Shown one piece after another: positions 35,864 through 44,666 of a stretch of DNA of 64,000 nt (its first letter is position 1; each line of letters starts with the position of its first letter). The notes below the pieces were generated by a model that saw only the letters and a program-made list of their open reading frames with translations, made no database searches and was not told where the DNA came from. Source of the DNA: Acholeplasmatales bacterium. Its GTDB lineage: Bacteria; Bacillota_I; Bacilli_A; Acholeplasmatales; Anaeroplasmataceae. The position numbers were made by a program, and so were the translations under genes. The stretch covers positions 1 to 64,000 of the forward strand of contig JAFRXJ010000027.1 of the NCBI GenBank assembly GCA_017441525.1. Direction: 5' to 3'.

Positions 35864-36647
35864 TTTTTACACCATTATTAATTATTTCTTCTACCATTAA
35901 ACCAATCTCATTTGTGTTCATCTGTTTAAACGCATCATATCTAATTGGCTCATGAATAATTACTTTAACATTTTTTCTTTTATATCTCTTTCTTTTAGAG
36001 ATTTCAGATGAACCAATAATACTAATAGGAAGTATTGTAGCCTGACTCTTAGTAACGAGCTTATAAGCACCTGCCCTTAAAGAAACCATTTCTTCTTCAT
36101 CTCTATCTTTTATACCACCTTCAGGGAAGATTATCATAGATAAGCCTTCCTTTATTTCTTTAATAGCAAAAATAATTTGTTTTAAAGCTTCTCTATCATT
36201 ATCTCTATCAATAGATATAGCACCAAAGGTCTCTTTAATATTATTCATTACAGGATGTTTAAATAAAGTACTTTTTCCTACTGCAGTTAATCTTTTCTTT
36301 AATGCCAAATACAAAATCAATGGATCCATATTAGATTTATGATTTGCATAAACAACAAATGTTTCATCTGGAATATTTTTTCTTCCTACAACTTCATATT
36401 TGACATGATAAAACTTAACAAATAACCAAACCAAGTCTCTTAATACAAAGTGTCTAATCTTTCCATTAGGTTTATTTCTAGGACATAATTTTATAAATAA
36501 TAATGCCCAAACTATAATAACTAAAATTGTTGTTAAAATAGCCGCAAAAATCCATAATATAATAAACCACAAAGATGGTGTAGGGATTAGATTATATAAT
36601 AATGTAAAACCAACTGTAAGTAAGATAAAGATTAAAATAAAAAACAT
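35856..36647 (-). CDS. plsC: 1-acyl-sn-glycerol-3-phosphate acyltransferase
   Basis: 263 residues. Two N-terminal helices, then the acyltransferase domain with the catalytic H-x4-D at H103-D108 (ANHKSNMDP) and the substrate-binding FPEGGI motif near 175. It adds the second acyl chain to give phosphatidic acid. The start shares a base with the folA stop (TAATG). Confidence 0.93.
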   Translation of the reverse strand: MFFILIFILLTVGFTLLYNLIPTPSLWFIILWIFAAILTTILVIIVWALLFIKLCPRNKPNGKIRHFVLRDLVWLFVKFYHVKYEVVGRKNIPDETFVVYANHKSNMDPLILYLALKKRLTAVGKSTLFKHPVMNNIKETFGAISIDRDNDREALKQIIFAIKEIKEGLSMIIFPEGGIKDRDEEEMVSLRAGAYKLVTKSQATILPISIIGSSEISKRKRYKRKNVKVIIHEPIRYDAFKQMNTNEIGLMVEEIINNGVKNG

Positions 36648-37132
36648 TATTTCACCTTCTCAAATATTGTATATCTTACTAAATTTGTATTATTCTCCCA
36701 AACTAAATTATATTTAGAAAAATCAATTGTTGGGAAATATCTATCTCCCTCATGAGTTCCTTTAACAAAAGATATATATAACTTATCAGCATATGGTAAA
36801 GATAATTTATAAATTGTTGCCCCACCAACAACCCATAAATCTTCTCTATTATTCTCTAAGAAAGGAATTAAATCATATACCATTATAACTTCATTTAATT
36901 CTGTTTCTATTTTTAAGTTTTTATCTATTGTAGCAACATATATTTTTCCATAAGGTAGTGGCTTATCTTTATAATAGCCTCTAAGTGAAAAATATGTAGT
37001 ATCACCCATTAATACAATTTGACCTTTTGTCTTTGATTTATAATATATTAAATCTTCTTTAATATGCCATGGAATTTTATCACCATTACCAACTAATTGG
37101 TTTTCATCCATAGCCCAAATTAAGCTAATCAT
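36647..37132 (-). CDS. folA: Dihydrofolate reductase
   Basis: 161 residues, typical [32 protein letters not shown] is the N-terminal strand and Met20-type loop (shown by its parts), the NADPH site GGATIY lies near 107, and the acidic substrate residue precedes LIYYKS. It regenerates tetrahydrofolate after thymidylate synthesis, and is directly coupled to thyA. Confidence 0.95.
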   Translation of the reverse strand: MISLIWAMDENQLVGNGDKIPWHIKEDLIYYKSKTKGQIVLMGDTTYFSLRGYYKDKPLPYGKIYVATIDKNLKIETELNEVIMVYDLIPFLENNREDLWVVGGATIYKLSLPYADKLYISFVKGTHEGDRYFPTIDFSKYNLVWENNTNLVRYTIFEKVK

Positions 37133-37998
37133 TAAACTGCCACCTTACCTTTAATTCTTCCATGTGGATTATAATTTTCTAATTCAAAATCCTCATATTT
37201 AAAATCAAATATTGATTTAACATTTGGATTAATCTTCATTGTAGGTAATTCTCTTGGTTCACGTGATAATTGTAAATTAATTTGTTCAACATGATTTAAA
37301 TAAATATGAGCATCACCTAATGTATGAACAAATACACCTGGCTTTAAGCCTGTAACTTGTGCAATCATCATAGTAAATAATGCATATGATGCAATATTAA
37401 ATGGAACACCTAGGAAAACATCTGCAGATCTTTGATATAATTGACAAGATAATTTTCCATCATTTACATAAAATTGCATAAAACAATGACATGGAGGTAG
37501 TGCCATATCTTTTATTTCTGGCACATTCCATGCAGAAATAATTAATCTTCTACTTGTAGGGTTTGTCTTAATTTGGTTAATTAAATCAGCTAATTGATCT
37601 ACTCCACCAAAATTTCTCCATTGTTTACCATAAACTGGACCTAAATTACCCCACTTCTTAGCAAATTCATCAGACTCTTTAATCTTTTCGGCGAATTCTT
37701 CTATTGTTTCACCTTGGAATGCATCTGATTTTTTATAAATATCATATGGCCAATCGTTCCAGATTTTAACATCGTTATCAACTAAATATTTAATGTTAGT
37801 TGAACCTGATATAAACCATAATAATTCATGAATTATACTTTTTAAATGAACCTTTTTAGTTGTTACAAGAGGGAAACCCTTGCTTAAATCATATCTCATT
37901 TGATATCCGAAATAAGAAATAGTACCTGTCCCAGTTCTATCTTCCTTTTTAGTTCCTTCATTTAAAATTGTTTTACATAAATCTAAGTATTGTTTCAT
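37132..37998 (-). CDS. thyA: Thymidylate synthase
   Basis: 288 residues. The catalytic Cys is in [22 protein letters not shown], the [18 protein letters not shown] dUMP site and HIYLNHVEQ are all present. It makes dTMP with methylene-tetrahydrofolate. First gene of the long run, with SD AAGGTGAT and a TATAAT about 20 bases before the start. Confidence 0.96.
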   Translation of the reverse strand: MKQYLDLCKTILNEGTKKEDRTGTGTISYFGYQMRYDLSKGFPLVTTKKVHLKSIIHELLWFISGSTNIKYLVDNDVKIWNDWPYDIYKKSDAFQGETIEEFAEKIKESDEFAKKWGNLGPVYGKQWRNFGGVDQLADLINQIKTNPTSRRLIISAWNVPEIKDMALPPCHCFMQFYVNDGKLSCQLYQRSADVFLGVPFNIASYALFTMMIAQVTGLKPGVFVHTLGDAHIYLNHVEQINLQLSREPRELPTMKINPNVKSIFDFKYEDFELENYNPHGRIKGKVAV

Positions 37999-38065
37999 TT
38001 ATAATCACCTTTTTTATTATATAATAAAAAAAGCTAAATTAAAAGGAATAATATGAATAAAGAAT

Positions 38066-38095
38066 AAAGAGGCAAAACAAATTGCCTCTTTTTGA
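38066..38095 (-). terminator. ssb terminator
   Basis: AAAGAGGCAA-n6-TTGCCTCTTT; AT-rich tail on the minus strand, downstream of ssb. Confidence 0.85.
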
Positions 38096-38105
38096 AAATA
38101 AGGGT

Positions 38106-38483
38106 TTATTTTTTGGAATCATAACTTGCTTCATCATCATTACTAACTTCTTGTTCGAAGCCAGTATTTTTATCGAAGTAAATTAATCTTTCCCCAATGA
38201 GTTCATTTATTGGGACATACGCACCAGAAGCTAATTGTTCAGTATGCGGATATATTCTACCCTTTATTCCAACTTTACTTCCTTTGGAAAGATTTTCTTT
38301 AGCAATCTCAGCTAAAAATCCCCATAATGTAACACGAATAAAATCACAATCATATCCGCCATCTACATTTTTAAACTCCCTTGTGACTGCCAAATCAACT
38401 GTTGTTACAACCTTCCCATCAGTTGTCTCCTTAAGCTCAATATCCTTAGTGATAGTACCCACTAGCATAAGGTAATTGTACAT
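38106..38483 (-). CDS. Short single-stranded DNA-binding protein lacking the acidic tip
   Basis: 125 residues. N-terminal OB fold typical of SSB: LVGTITKDIELKET, VDLAVTREFK, DFIRVTLWGF, GSKVGIKGRI. The C-terminus ends DDEASYDSKK and lacks the DDIPF-type acidic tip used by replicative SSB to recruit partners. It therefore resembles SsbB-like accessory SSBs used in competence or recombination rather than the rpsF-ssb-rpsR copy. It has its own promoter and terminator. SD AGGAGG. Confidence 0.9.
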   Translation of the reverse strand: MYNYLMLVGTITKDIELKETTDGKVVTTVDLAVTREFKNVDGGYDCDFIRVTLWGFLAEIAKENLSKGSKVGIKGRIYPHTEQLASGAYVPINELIGERLIYFDKNTGFEQEVSNDDEASYDSKK

Positions 38484-38505
38484 ATATTTTCCTCCTTCGT
38501 TTTTC

Positions 38506-38533
38506 TTTATATCATTTATTGAAAATAAAACAA
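38506..38533 (-). promoter_or_regulatory. ssb promoter
   Basis: TTGTTT (38533-38528), 16 bp, TATAAA (38511-38506) on the minus strand. A palindrome TTCCA-AAA-TGGAA (38537-38549) sits just upstream and could be an operator. The rest of 38484-38685 is A-rich. Confidence 0.45.
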
Positions 38534-38630
38534 AATTTCCAAAATGGAATATTTTTTTAAACGAAATAATTTTTTTGGAAAAAAATATATTAAAAACATA
38601 TCTTTTTAAAAATAATTTGATATTGAAAAT

Positions 38631-38670
38631 AAAAAAATGGAAAAACAGCTAAAAAAAAGCCATTTTTCCA
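38631..38670 (-). terminator. deoC-deoD operon terminator
   Basis: TGGAAAAA...GC / GC...TTTTTCCA hairpin with two G-U pairs, loop of 9 and T7 on the minus strand. Confidence 0.75.
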
Positions 38671-38685
38671 CATTTTTCACTTTTT

Positions 38686-39408
38686 TTAATTTTTTGCAAG
38701 ATTTAGAGCGATTTTAATCATATTATTAAGATTATTTTGTCTTTCCTCTGCCGAAATCTCAACATGAGTAATAAATGAATCTGAAATAGTCAAAAGACAA
38801 GCAGCCTTCTTTTTTAAATATTTTGCGTTCGCAAATAAGGCAAAGCTTTCCATTTCTACTGCTTCACATAAATATTTTTCATTTAATTCTTTCCATCTTT
38901 CTCCATTAGCTTGATAAAATACATCAGATGAATGAATAATTGCTTCTTTTAATTCAATATTTAACTTCTTAGCCGAATTAATTAACTTATTATTAATTGT
39001 TTTTGATGGAGATTGATATTTAGAACGATTATTAAATGCTACTTTAGCATAGCTAGATTCTGAAAAAGCTTTAGAAACTAAAACTGTATCATATACATTT
39101 AATCTCTCAGAATATGATCCTGCAGAACCAATTCTAATAATTGTTTCTACATCATAAAATGAATATAGTTCATATGAATATATACCAATTGATGGCATAC
39201 CCATTCCAGATGCCATAACTGATATTTTTTTACCTTTATAATATCCAGTATATCCCAATACATTTCTTACAGAATTAAAACAGATAACATCTGTTAAGAA
39301 ATTATCTGCAATATATTTTGCGCGAAGTGGGTCACCTGGCATTAAGACAACCTTCGCAATTAAGTTTTTATCAACACATTGGTTGTGTGGTGTAGGAATT
39401 TTACTCAT
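38686..39408 (-). CDS. deoD: Purine-nucleoside phosphorylase (DeoD type)
   Basis: 240 residues, trimeric/hexameric NP-I family: [35 protein letters not shown] and LLTISDSF. It splits purine (deoxy)nucleosides with phosphate. It overlaps deoC by 8 bases; together they recycle deoxyribose from purine deoxynucleosides. Confidence 0.95.
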   Translation of the reverse strand: MSKIPTPHNQCVDKNLIAKVVLMPGDPLRAKYIADNFLTDVICFNSVRNVLGYTGYYKGKKISVMASGMGMPSIGIYSYELYSFYDVETIIRIGSAGSYSERLNVYDTVLVSKAFSESSYAKVAFNNRSKYQSPSKTINNKLINSAKKLNIELKEAIIHSSDVFYQANGERWKELNEKYLCEAVEMESFALFANAKYLKKKAACLLTISDSFITHVEISAEERQNNLNNMIKIALNLAKN

Positions 39409-40054
39409 TTTCTAATTCCTCCATTATTTTTACTCCAGCTGAACATCCAACTCTTGAAGCTCCAGCATCTATCATATCTAAGAAATCTTTTTTTGTTTTG
39501 ATTCCACCAGATGCCTTAACACCTATATTTCCTCCAACTGCTTCTCTCATTAATTTAACATCTGAAACTGTCGCACCAGCTGTTCCAAATCCTGTTGATG
39601 TTTTTACATAGTCAGCGCCTGCTTTAACAGCGATTTTACATACTTCTACTTTTTCTTCATCTGTTAAATAACATGTTTCAATTATAACTTTAACTAAAAC
39701 ACCATTTGCAGCATCAACTACTGCCTTAATATCATCATATAATGCATCATAATCATGATCTTTTGCCATTCCAACATTGATAACCATATCAATTTCATCT
39801 GCGCCATCAGCAATTGCTTTTGTGGTTTCAAACGCTTTAACCTCAGATACATTAGCACCTAGAGGGAAGCCAATTACTGTACAAATCTTAACATCAGTTC
39901 CCTTTAATAGCTCATGAGCATATTCAACATAGCATGGGTTAACACAAACTGATTTAAAATTATATTTATTAGCTTCAGCGCATAAATTTAATATTTCGGC
40001 CTTTGTAGCAAAAGCTTTTAATAATGTATGATCAATATATTTTGATTTTTTCAT
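39401..40054 (-). CDS. deoC: Deoxyribose-phosphate aldolase
   Basis: 217 residues. Schiff-base Lys151 in DYVKTSTGF, catalytic Asp89 in [10 protein letters not shown], Lys122 in [10 protein letters not shown]. It cleaves deoxyribose-5-phosphate to acetaldehyde and glyceraldehyde-3-phosphate. Between a conserved unknown gene and deoD in one operon. Confidence 0.96.
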   Translation of the reverse strand: MKKSKYIDHTLLKAFATKAEILNLCAEANKYNFKSVCVNPCYVEYAHELLKGTDVKICTVIGFPLGANVSEVKAFETTKAIADGADEIDMVINVGMAKDHDYDALYDDIKAVVDAANGVLVKVIIETCYLTDEEKVEVCKIAVKAGADYVKTSTGFGTAGATVSDVKLMREAVGGNIGVKASGGIKTKKDFLDMIDAGASRVGCSAGVKIMEELENE

Positions 40055-40063
40055 TTAAATCTC

Positions 40064-40927
40064 CTAAATATCTAAGATATTATCTATAGATAATAAATCA
40101 AGTTTTGCAGCAAGTGGTGCAAACTTTTCTTTGCATAAAATCTTATGTAGCTTCTTTGCATATTTTGGTTCTAGCATTTGAATATCACCATAGCCATCAA
40201 TTGGTTGGAACATTTTTTCAGCCTTTGCCATTATTTCAGCCATTGGGATATATCTTAATACTTTTCCATCATCTAAAAGTAAAATATCAACTGCAGGAGG
40301 TAAAATGAAACCATGATCTCCATCCCACTTGATACCAACATATGCACTTCTAGATTTATCTGTATGTAAGAAAATATAATTAGTGATTACAACTTTTTCA
40401 TTATCCATTGTAAGCTCTAATCTTTTTCTCTTTTGTAAGTAGCTATAAACCATAGATAAAGCTTGAGGATCTAAATTATTAAATTTAGATACAGCTTCAG
40501 GATATCTATCTGCATAAGCTCTCTTCCAAGAACTAAATGTTTTAATCAAATAAGGTCTTCTAAATGATATAACATCTTCTAGAGCTTGATTAAATACTAA
40601 GAATCTAAATCTCTTACAGATTTCTTCTATAATATCTAATAAGATTTCACATGCATAATCTGATAATAATACATCAAATTCTACATAGAAATTTACATCA
40701 AAATATTTAGGACTTAATTTCTCAATATGAGGAATTACAGCCTTATCTGACATAACAAATTTAGCTTCAAAGTTTAAAATATGGTGATGATATGTGAAAA
40801 TTAGTGGACCTGAAGCGCCATTACGCTCAGATGGAGTTATATTTGGGTTAGCAACTAGATAAGTAATTAAATCAGTTTTTTCATAAATTCTAGTGCCTTC
40901 TTTTAGAAAATAAAATCTAAATTCCAT
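40064..40927 (-). CDS. Conserved-looking cytosolic protein of unknown function
   Basis: 287 residues with no signal peptide or membrane helix. The N-terminal part reads as mixed alpha/beta (MEFRFYFLKEG, SGPLIFTYHHH). The C-terminal half contains IKWDGDHGFILPPAVDI and a helical end. I do not recognise the family. It leads the deoC-deoD operon (9 bases before deoC) with SD GGGGTGATG. Confidence 0.7.
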   Translation of the reverse strand: MEFRFYFLKEGTRIYEKTDLITYLVANPNITPSERNGASGPLIFTYHHHILNFEAKFVMSDKAVIPHIEKLSPKYFDVNFYVEFDVLLSDYACEILLDIIEEICKRFRFLVFNQALEDVISFRRPYLIKTFSSWKRAYADRYPEAVSKFNNLDPQALSMVYSYLQKRKRLELTMDNEKVVITNYIFLHTDKSRSAYVGIKWDGDHGFILPPAVDILLLDDGKVLRYIPMAEIMAKAEKMFQPIDGYGDIQMLEPKYAKKLHKILCKEKFAPLAAKLDLLSIDNILDI

Positions 40928-40970
40928 ACCATCACCCCGTTTCTTTTTTAAAAATTAATACTCTTTTATT

Positions 40971-40999
40971 ATTTTAACATTAAATTTAGTCTATGTCAA
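40971..40999 (-). promoter_or_regulatory. Promoter of the deoC-deoD operon
   Basis: TTGACA (40999-40994), 17 bp, TAAAAT (40976-40971) on the minus strand, about 44 bases before the first start codon. Confidence 0.8.
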
Positions 41000-41020
41000 A
41001 AAACAATATATTATCTATTG
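41000..41020 (-). terminator. Weak ileS terminator
   Basis: CAATA-n7-TATTG followed by T6 on the minus strand; it includes the ileS stop codon and abuts the next promoter. Confidence 0.5.
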
Positions 41021-43710
41021 TTTAAAATCTTTCTACATCTTGGACATAATTCAAGGTCATCAATTTGTGGAACAATCATCCAACATCTTGCACAAACTTG
41101 TCCTACTGCAGGCTCAACCTTAACACTAAATTCATTACCATTAACATATTCAAGTTGAGAAACAATTAATAATTGTTTTGCGTTATCCTTAACAAGGTCG
41201 AATACATCACTTGCTTTCTTATCAAGTGTTAATGTTAATTTAGCATTGAAGCTCTTACCAATAACATTTTGGCTTCTTGCTTCTTCTAATGCTTTATTTA
41301 CAATATCACGATACTTCATGAATTCATCAATATTTTCTTCTAGCTTAGTATCTAAATCTAAGTTAGCATTTGGCATATCAGTTAAATATACATCCTCTTC
41401 AGTATGATATGGAAGCATATCATATGCCTCACTCATTGTATGAGGTAAGATTGGAGATAATAACTTAATTAATGCATCTAAGATTTGATAGAATACAGTT
41501 TGAACTGATAATCTTTCATCAGATTTTGGATCTTCAATGTATAAGATATCTTTTGTGAAATCAAGATAGAAAGAAGATAATTGTGTAATATAAGCATTTA
41601 CTTCTCTATATACTTCACCAAAATTGAATTTTTCATAATTATTCTTTACACTAGCAATGAATCTTTGAAGCTTAATATATTCATATTTATCAATAGTCTT
41701 TAATCTATTATAATCAAGTCCGTTTGCAGGATTGAAATCAGATGTATTAGACATTAAGAATCTTAAAGTATTTCTAATTTTTCTATATGCTTCAGATACT
41801 TGTTTTAAGATATCTTGAGATAATGGCATATCTGCTCTATATTCAACAGATGCAACCCATAATCTTAAAATATCAGCACCTGATTGGTTACATACCTTAA
41901 TTGGGTCAACTGTATTGCCTAAAGACTTAGACATCTTTCTTCCTTGACCATCAAGAGTAAATCCGTGAGAAACTACAGTCTTATATGGAGCACATCCCTT
42001 TGTAGCAACAGATGTGATAATAGATGAATTAAACCATCCTCTATATTGGTCTGAGCCCTCTAAATATAAGTCAGCAGGGAATTTTAATCCTCTTCTTTCT
42101 AATAACATGTATGAAGATCCTGAATCGAACCATACATCCATGATATCATTTTCTTTTGTGAATTTACCATTAGGGCTTCCCGGATGAGTAAATCCTTCTG
42201 GTAATAAATCCTTTGCTTCCTTTTCAAACCAGATATTTGAACCATATTTACCAAATAGGTCAGCAACATGTGCTAATACCTTTTGGTCTAAAATTGAATC
42301 ACCATTTTCAGCATAGAATACTGGGATAGGTACCCCCCAAGCTCTTTGACGTGAAATGCACCAATCATGTCTATCCTTAATCATGTTAGAAATTCTAATA
42401 TCACCCCATGATGGATTCCAATTTACATTTTTAATAGCATTTAAGATTTCATCTTTGATTGGGTCGATAGATGCAAACCATTGTGGTGTAGCACGGAAAA
42501 TAACTGGTTTCTTTGTTCTCCAGTCATGTGGATAGCTGTGGACAATTGGGTCATATAGCATTAATGAACCATTTTCCTTCATATCAGCCATAATTGCATC
42601 TTCAGAATCAGCATAGAACATACCAGCATATTTACCAGCATTTTCCATTTGATATCCCTTAGAATCTACTGCAACCATAATATCTAGACCATATTGCTTA
42701 CCTGCAACATAGTCCTCCTCACCATAACCTGGAGCGATATGTACAAATCCTGTACCATCAGTTGTTGTAACATAATCAGCATTAATTACTGGAGATACTC
42801 TATCATATAATGAATGCTTATATTTTAAGCCTAATAAATCAGATCCTCTTACATGAGCAATCTCTTTAACATTTTCTAATTTTAATTTTTGTGATAATGC
42901 ATTTAAAAGATCAGATGCACAAATTAATTTACCAAAATTAGATGTTTCAAATACAACATAATCAATTAATGGTCCTGCAGCAACAGCTAGGTTACAAGGT
43001 AATGTCCAAGGTGTTGTTGTCCAAATCATTAATGAAGCATCTTTATAAATATCTTTTCCATCAACGATATTCCACTTGAAATAAATTGAATTAGATTTAA
43101 TATCTTTATATTCAATTTCAGCTTCAGCAAGAGCTGATTCAGATGATGGTGACCAATAAACTGGCTTTAAGCCCTTATAAATAAGACCCTTTTCAGCCAT
43201 TTTAGCAAATACTAAAATTTGGTCGCGTTCAAAATCATGTTGTAATGTGATATATGGATGATCAAAATCACCAAGTACTCCAAGTCTTTCAAAACCAGCC
43301 TTTTGTCTTTCAACTTGCTTATATGCATATTCTTCACAAAGCTTTCTAAATTCAGCTAGAGGCTTATCCTTTCTTGAGATGCCTGATTTTTGAAGTGCAT
43401 TCTCAATTGGAAGACCGTGTGTATCCCAACCAGGAATATAAACAGACTTGTAACCATTCATATTGTAATATCTAACAACGAAGTCCTTCAAGATCTTGTT
43501 TAATGCATGTCCTAGATGGATATCACCATTTGCGTATGGAGGTCCATCATGTAATGTATATTCTCTCTTTCCTTCGTTCTTTCTTATAACTTTATTGTAT
43601 AAGTCAATATCTTTCCATTTCTTTTGAATTTGAGGTTCCTTGTTATTTAAATTACCTCTCATTTCAAAAGCAGTTTTACCCATATATAGGGTATCCTTAT
43701 AATCTTTCAT
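41011..43710 (-). CDS. ileS: Isoleucyl-tRNA synthetase
   Basis: 899 residues, class I. HIGH motif in PPYANGDIHLGHALNK, KMSKS in GRKMSKSLGNTVDP. The editing (CP1) domain is present with TTTPWTLPCNLAVAAG. C-terminal zinc site C-x2-C (ARCWM) and C-x2-C (LCPRCRK). It charges tRNA-Ile. The leader is an Ile T-box, so expression rises when tRNA-Ile is uncharged. SD AAGGAGG follows the T-box terminator. Confidence 0.97.
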   Translation of the reverse strand: MKDYKDTLYMGKTAFEMRGNLNNKEPQIQKKWKDIDLYNKVIRKNEGKREYTLHDGPPYANGDIHLGHALNKILKDFVVRYYNMNGYKSVYIPGWDTHGLPIENALQKSGISRKDKPLAEFRKLCEEYAYKQVERQKAGFERLGVLGDFDHPYITLQHDFERDQILVFAKMAEKGLIYKGLKPVYWSPSSESALAEAEIEYKDIKSNSIYFKWNIVDGKDIYKDASLMIWTTTPWTLPCNLAVAAGPLIDYVVFETSNFGKLICASDLLNALSQKLKLENVKEIAHVRGSDLLGLKYKHSLYDRVSPVINADYVTTTDGTGFVHIAPGYGEEDYVAGKQYGLDIMVAVDSKGYQMENAGKYAGMFYADSEDAIMADMKENGSLMLYDPIVHSYPHDWRTKKPVIFRATPQWFASIDPIKDEILNAIKNVNWNPSWGDIRISNMIKDRHDWCISRQRAWGVPIPVFYAENGDSILDQKVLAHVADLFGKYGSNIWFEKEAKDLLPEGFTHPGSPNGKFTKENDIMDVWFDSGSSYMLLERRGLKFPADLYLEGSDQYRGWFNSSIITSVATKGCAPYKTVVSHGFTLDGQGRKMSKSLGNTVDPIKVCNQSGADILRLWVASVEYRADMPLSQDILKQVSEAYRKIRNTLRFLMSNTSDFNPANGLDYNRLKTIDKYEYIKLQRFIASVKNNYEKFNFGEVYREVNAYITQLSSFYLDFTKDILYIEDPKSDERLSVQTVFYQILDALIKLLSPILPHTMSEAYDMLPYHTEEDVYLTDMPNANLDLDTKLEENIDEFMKYRDIVNKALEEARSQNVIGKSFNAKLTLTLDKKASDVFDLVKDNAKQLLIVSQLEYVNGNEFSVKVEPAVGQVCARCWMIVPQIDDLELCPRCRKILNNR

Positions 43711-43721
43711 CTTGCTTCCTC

Positions 43722-43968
43722 CTTAAATAAAAAAAATCCTTAAGAATAATATCTTAAGGACGAATTATCGCGGTACCACCTTAATTCTGTATAAATAAAT
43801 ATACAGCACTTAATTATGCTTTAACGCAGCAATACGTGATTGAATACTTAGTTTCTTCAATCAAGCTCCTCCAGTGATCCGAATAAAATCAATTGTCTAC
43901 ATTTCACCATTACTGTAGCTCTCTAAACCATGAATTTTTATTCATGCTGGTATCAACACTAAAAACAT
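43722..43968 (-). promoter_or_regulatory. T-box leader sensing tRNA-Ile
   Basis: The T-box sequence AAGGTGGTACCGCG lies at 43784-43771 on the minus strand. Stem I shows the AGAGAG K-turn motif. The specifier is ATC (43878-43876) in GGATCACTGGAG, an Ile codon. Uncharged tRNA-Ile pairs with both to prevent termination. This explains the 320 bases without a gene between ileS and the HAD gene. Confidence 0.95.
43729..43761 (-). terminator. T-box terminator of ileS
   Basis: TCCTTAAGA-n5-TTCTTAAGGA then T8 on the minus strand, alternative to the antiterminator containing AAGGTGGTACCGCG. Confidence 0.92.
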
Positions 43969-43974
43969 ATTAAG

Positions 43975-44003
43975 ATTATACTATTATTTTTATTTGTTGT
44001 AAA
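43975..44003 (-). promoter_or_regulatory. ileS promoter
   Basis: TTTACA (44003-43998), 17 bp, TATAAT (43980-43975) on the minus strand. Confidence 0.75.
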
Positions 44004-44030
44004 GAAAAACAATATAAATAATAATTTATA

Positions 44031-44666
44031 TTATTCTATATTTAAATTATAGTTTGATAATTTTTTAATATCTTCCCAATGATTTTGATTATCAAAAATA
44101 GCTAATGTATCAAAGCCTTGTTCTTTAGCTCCTGATATAGCATGATATACATCTTCAACGACAAGTGCATCTTTTTTATTAAAGCCTTCAAGCTCTAATA
44201 TCTTATTGAAGCCTGTACCACCACTTTTAGTAATGCCCATATTACTAGCCGAATAGATATAATCAAAATATTTATTAATATCATTTGTCTTAAATGAATC
44301 ATCTAATAATTCATTTGCTGTAGCTGAAAATAATACGACTCTTCCATTTCTTTTAAGCTCTTCTAAAAGCTCTTTAGCTCCTGGTTTTAGTTTTTGCATA
44401 ACATATTGCTTTCTAACAAAGTTATACATTTTATTTTCAAGCTCAGCATAAGAGATATTATTATAATAATTCTTATGAATATATCTTACTGCTTCAACAT
44501 TTGTTTGTTCTTTTGCTATCTCATCTATATCAACATCAAATTTAATATTTGATTCTTTTAAGAAATTTGATAATAAATGAGACCACATACCCATTGAATC
44601 TAATAATGTGCCATCATAATCAACAATGAATAGCTTATAATTCTTTAAATATTCTAGATTATTCAA
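44031..44666 (-). CDS. HAD family hydrolase (beta-phosphoglucomutase-like)
   Basis: About 211 residues. HAD motif I is FIVDYDGTLLDS with the nucleophile Asp, motif II VLFSATAN, motif III/IV in KDALVVEDVYHAISGAK. A phosphatase or mutase of small phosphorylated substrates; target unknown. Start: TTG at 44666, 9 bases after GGAG, fits best; an in-frame GTG at 44702 lacks an SD. Either way it overlaps the end of the ABC exporter gene. Confidence 0.85.
   Translation of the reverse strand: MNNLEYLKNYKLFIVDYDGTLLDSMGMWSHLLSNFLKESNIKFDVDIDEIAKEQTNVEAVRYIHKNYYNNISYAELENKMYNFVRKQYVMQKLKPGAKELLEELKRNGRVVLFSATANELLDDSFKTNDINKYFDYIYSASNMGITKSGGTGFNKILELEGFNKKDALVVEDVYHAISGAKEQGFDTLAIFDNQNHWEDIKKLSNYNLNIE

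Noticed and set aside
38484-38685. Replication-origin-like AT-rich region
   Set aside because: No DnaA boxes or dnaA nearby; promoter and terminator explain it.
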